Shown here: positions 20,205 through 20,299 of the stretch, piece after piece
Position numbering within the stretch: the first letter of the stretch is position 1
How the letters are laid out: every line of letters starts with the position of its first letter
Program-made: the position numbers and the translations under genes
The notes under the pieces: generated by a model
Told to the model about the DNA's origin: nothing
Seen by the model: only the letters and a program-made list of their open reading frames with translations
The model's database searches: none
From: an uncultured Cloacibacillus sp.
Lineage (GTDB): Bacteria; Synergistota; Synergistia; Synergistales; Synergistaceae
NCBI GenBank assembly: GCA_900544635.1
Contig: UQVV01000007.1
Span: 1 to 20,299 of the forward strand
Reading direction: 5' to 3'
Length of the DNA: 20,299 nucleotides

Positions 20205-20299
20205 AAGATCAAGACCTTTTCTTGTTTCATAGCCGCGGCTCGCGCGTCGAACCGCAGCCGAAATATTTTAGCTCGCGCCGCCGCGCATAGCAACGGATA

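Noticed and set aside
1..20299. tRNA, rRNA, CRISPR arrays, insertion sequences, phage or integrase remnants
   Set aside because: No clusters of regularly spaced repeats, no transposase or integrase motifs and no recognisable tRNA or rRNA sequence were seen on either strand by eye; a tRNAscan or Infernal run would settle this.

Overview
The window is 20.3 kb of GC-rich, densely coded bacterial DNA with ordinary sigma70-type promoters, strong GGAGG-type ribosome binding sites and frequent TTG/GTG starts. The gene set suggests an amino-acid-fermenting anaerobe: a complete histidine-to-formiminoglutamate pathway with a long-form urocanase and a one-domain glutamate formiminotransferase, rubrerythrin, and a DUF4911-like protein. 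My best guess is a member of the Synergistota (Cloacibacillus or Synergistes type). This rests on gene content and style only; no marker gene is present to prove it.

Layout. (1) 1-4383, minus strand: a cell-envelope/division operon, mltG - DUF4911-like - tldD - ftsK (ftsK is cut by the left edge). Each junction is a 4-base stop/start overlap. (2) 4431-9417, plus strand: a promoter, then a leader of about 230 nt, then a class V aminotransferase, serA, a histidine-type phosphatase (probable phosphoserine phosphatase) and an ADP-ribosylglycohydrolase, ending at a terminator. The first three enzymes make up the whole phosphorylated serine pathway. (3) 9443-10111: rubrerythrin alone, with a palindrome over its -10 box. 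(4) 10136-12415, minus strand: an MFS transporter and a metallo-beta-lactamase-fold hydrolase. (5) 12508-18810: the histidine utilisation locus, with hutU on the minus strand, divergent hutH, then ftcD-hutI as a coupled pair. (6) 18837-20204, minus strand: a MATE efflux transporter.

The most interesting element is the leader in front of the serine operon. It encodes a 33-residue peptide (4499-4600) with its own Shine-Dalgarno sequence and a GTG start. Fourteen of its residues are serine, and all six serine codons are used. It is followed by a strong intrinsic terminator and by an 11-bp antiterminator helix that competes with the terminator; the 5' strand of that helix lies in the last codons of the peptide gene. 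This is the logic of classical ribosome-mediated attenuation, as in the trp and his operons, here apparently sensing charged seryl-tRNA. I know of no well-described serine leader-peptide attenuator. No serine T-box consensus is visible.

The second notable pattern is a repeated element in front of both hutU and ftcD: an inverted repeat of GTAAAAAG/CTTTTTAC next to TTTATTTTATAAAA. It suggests a common operator for the hut genes. No hut regulator, histidine transporter or formimino-THF cyclodeaminase gene lies in the window.
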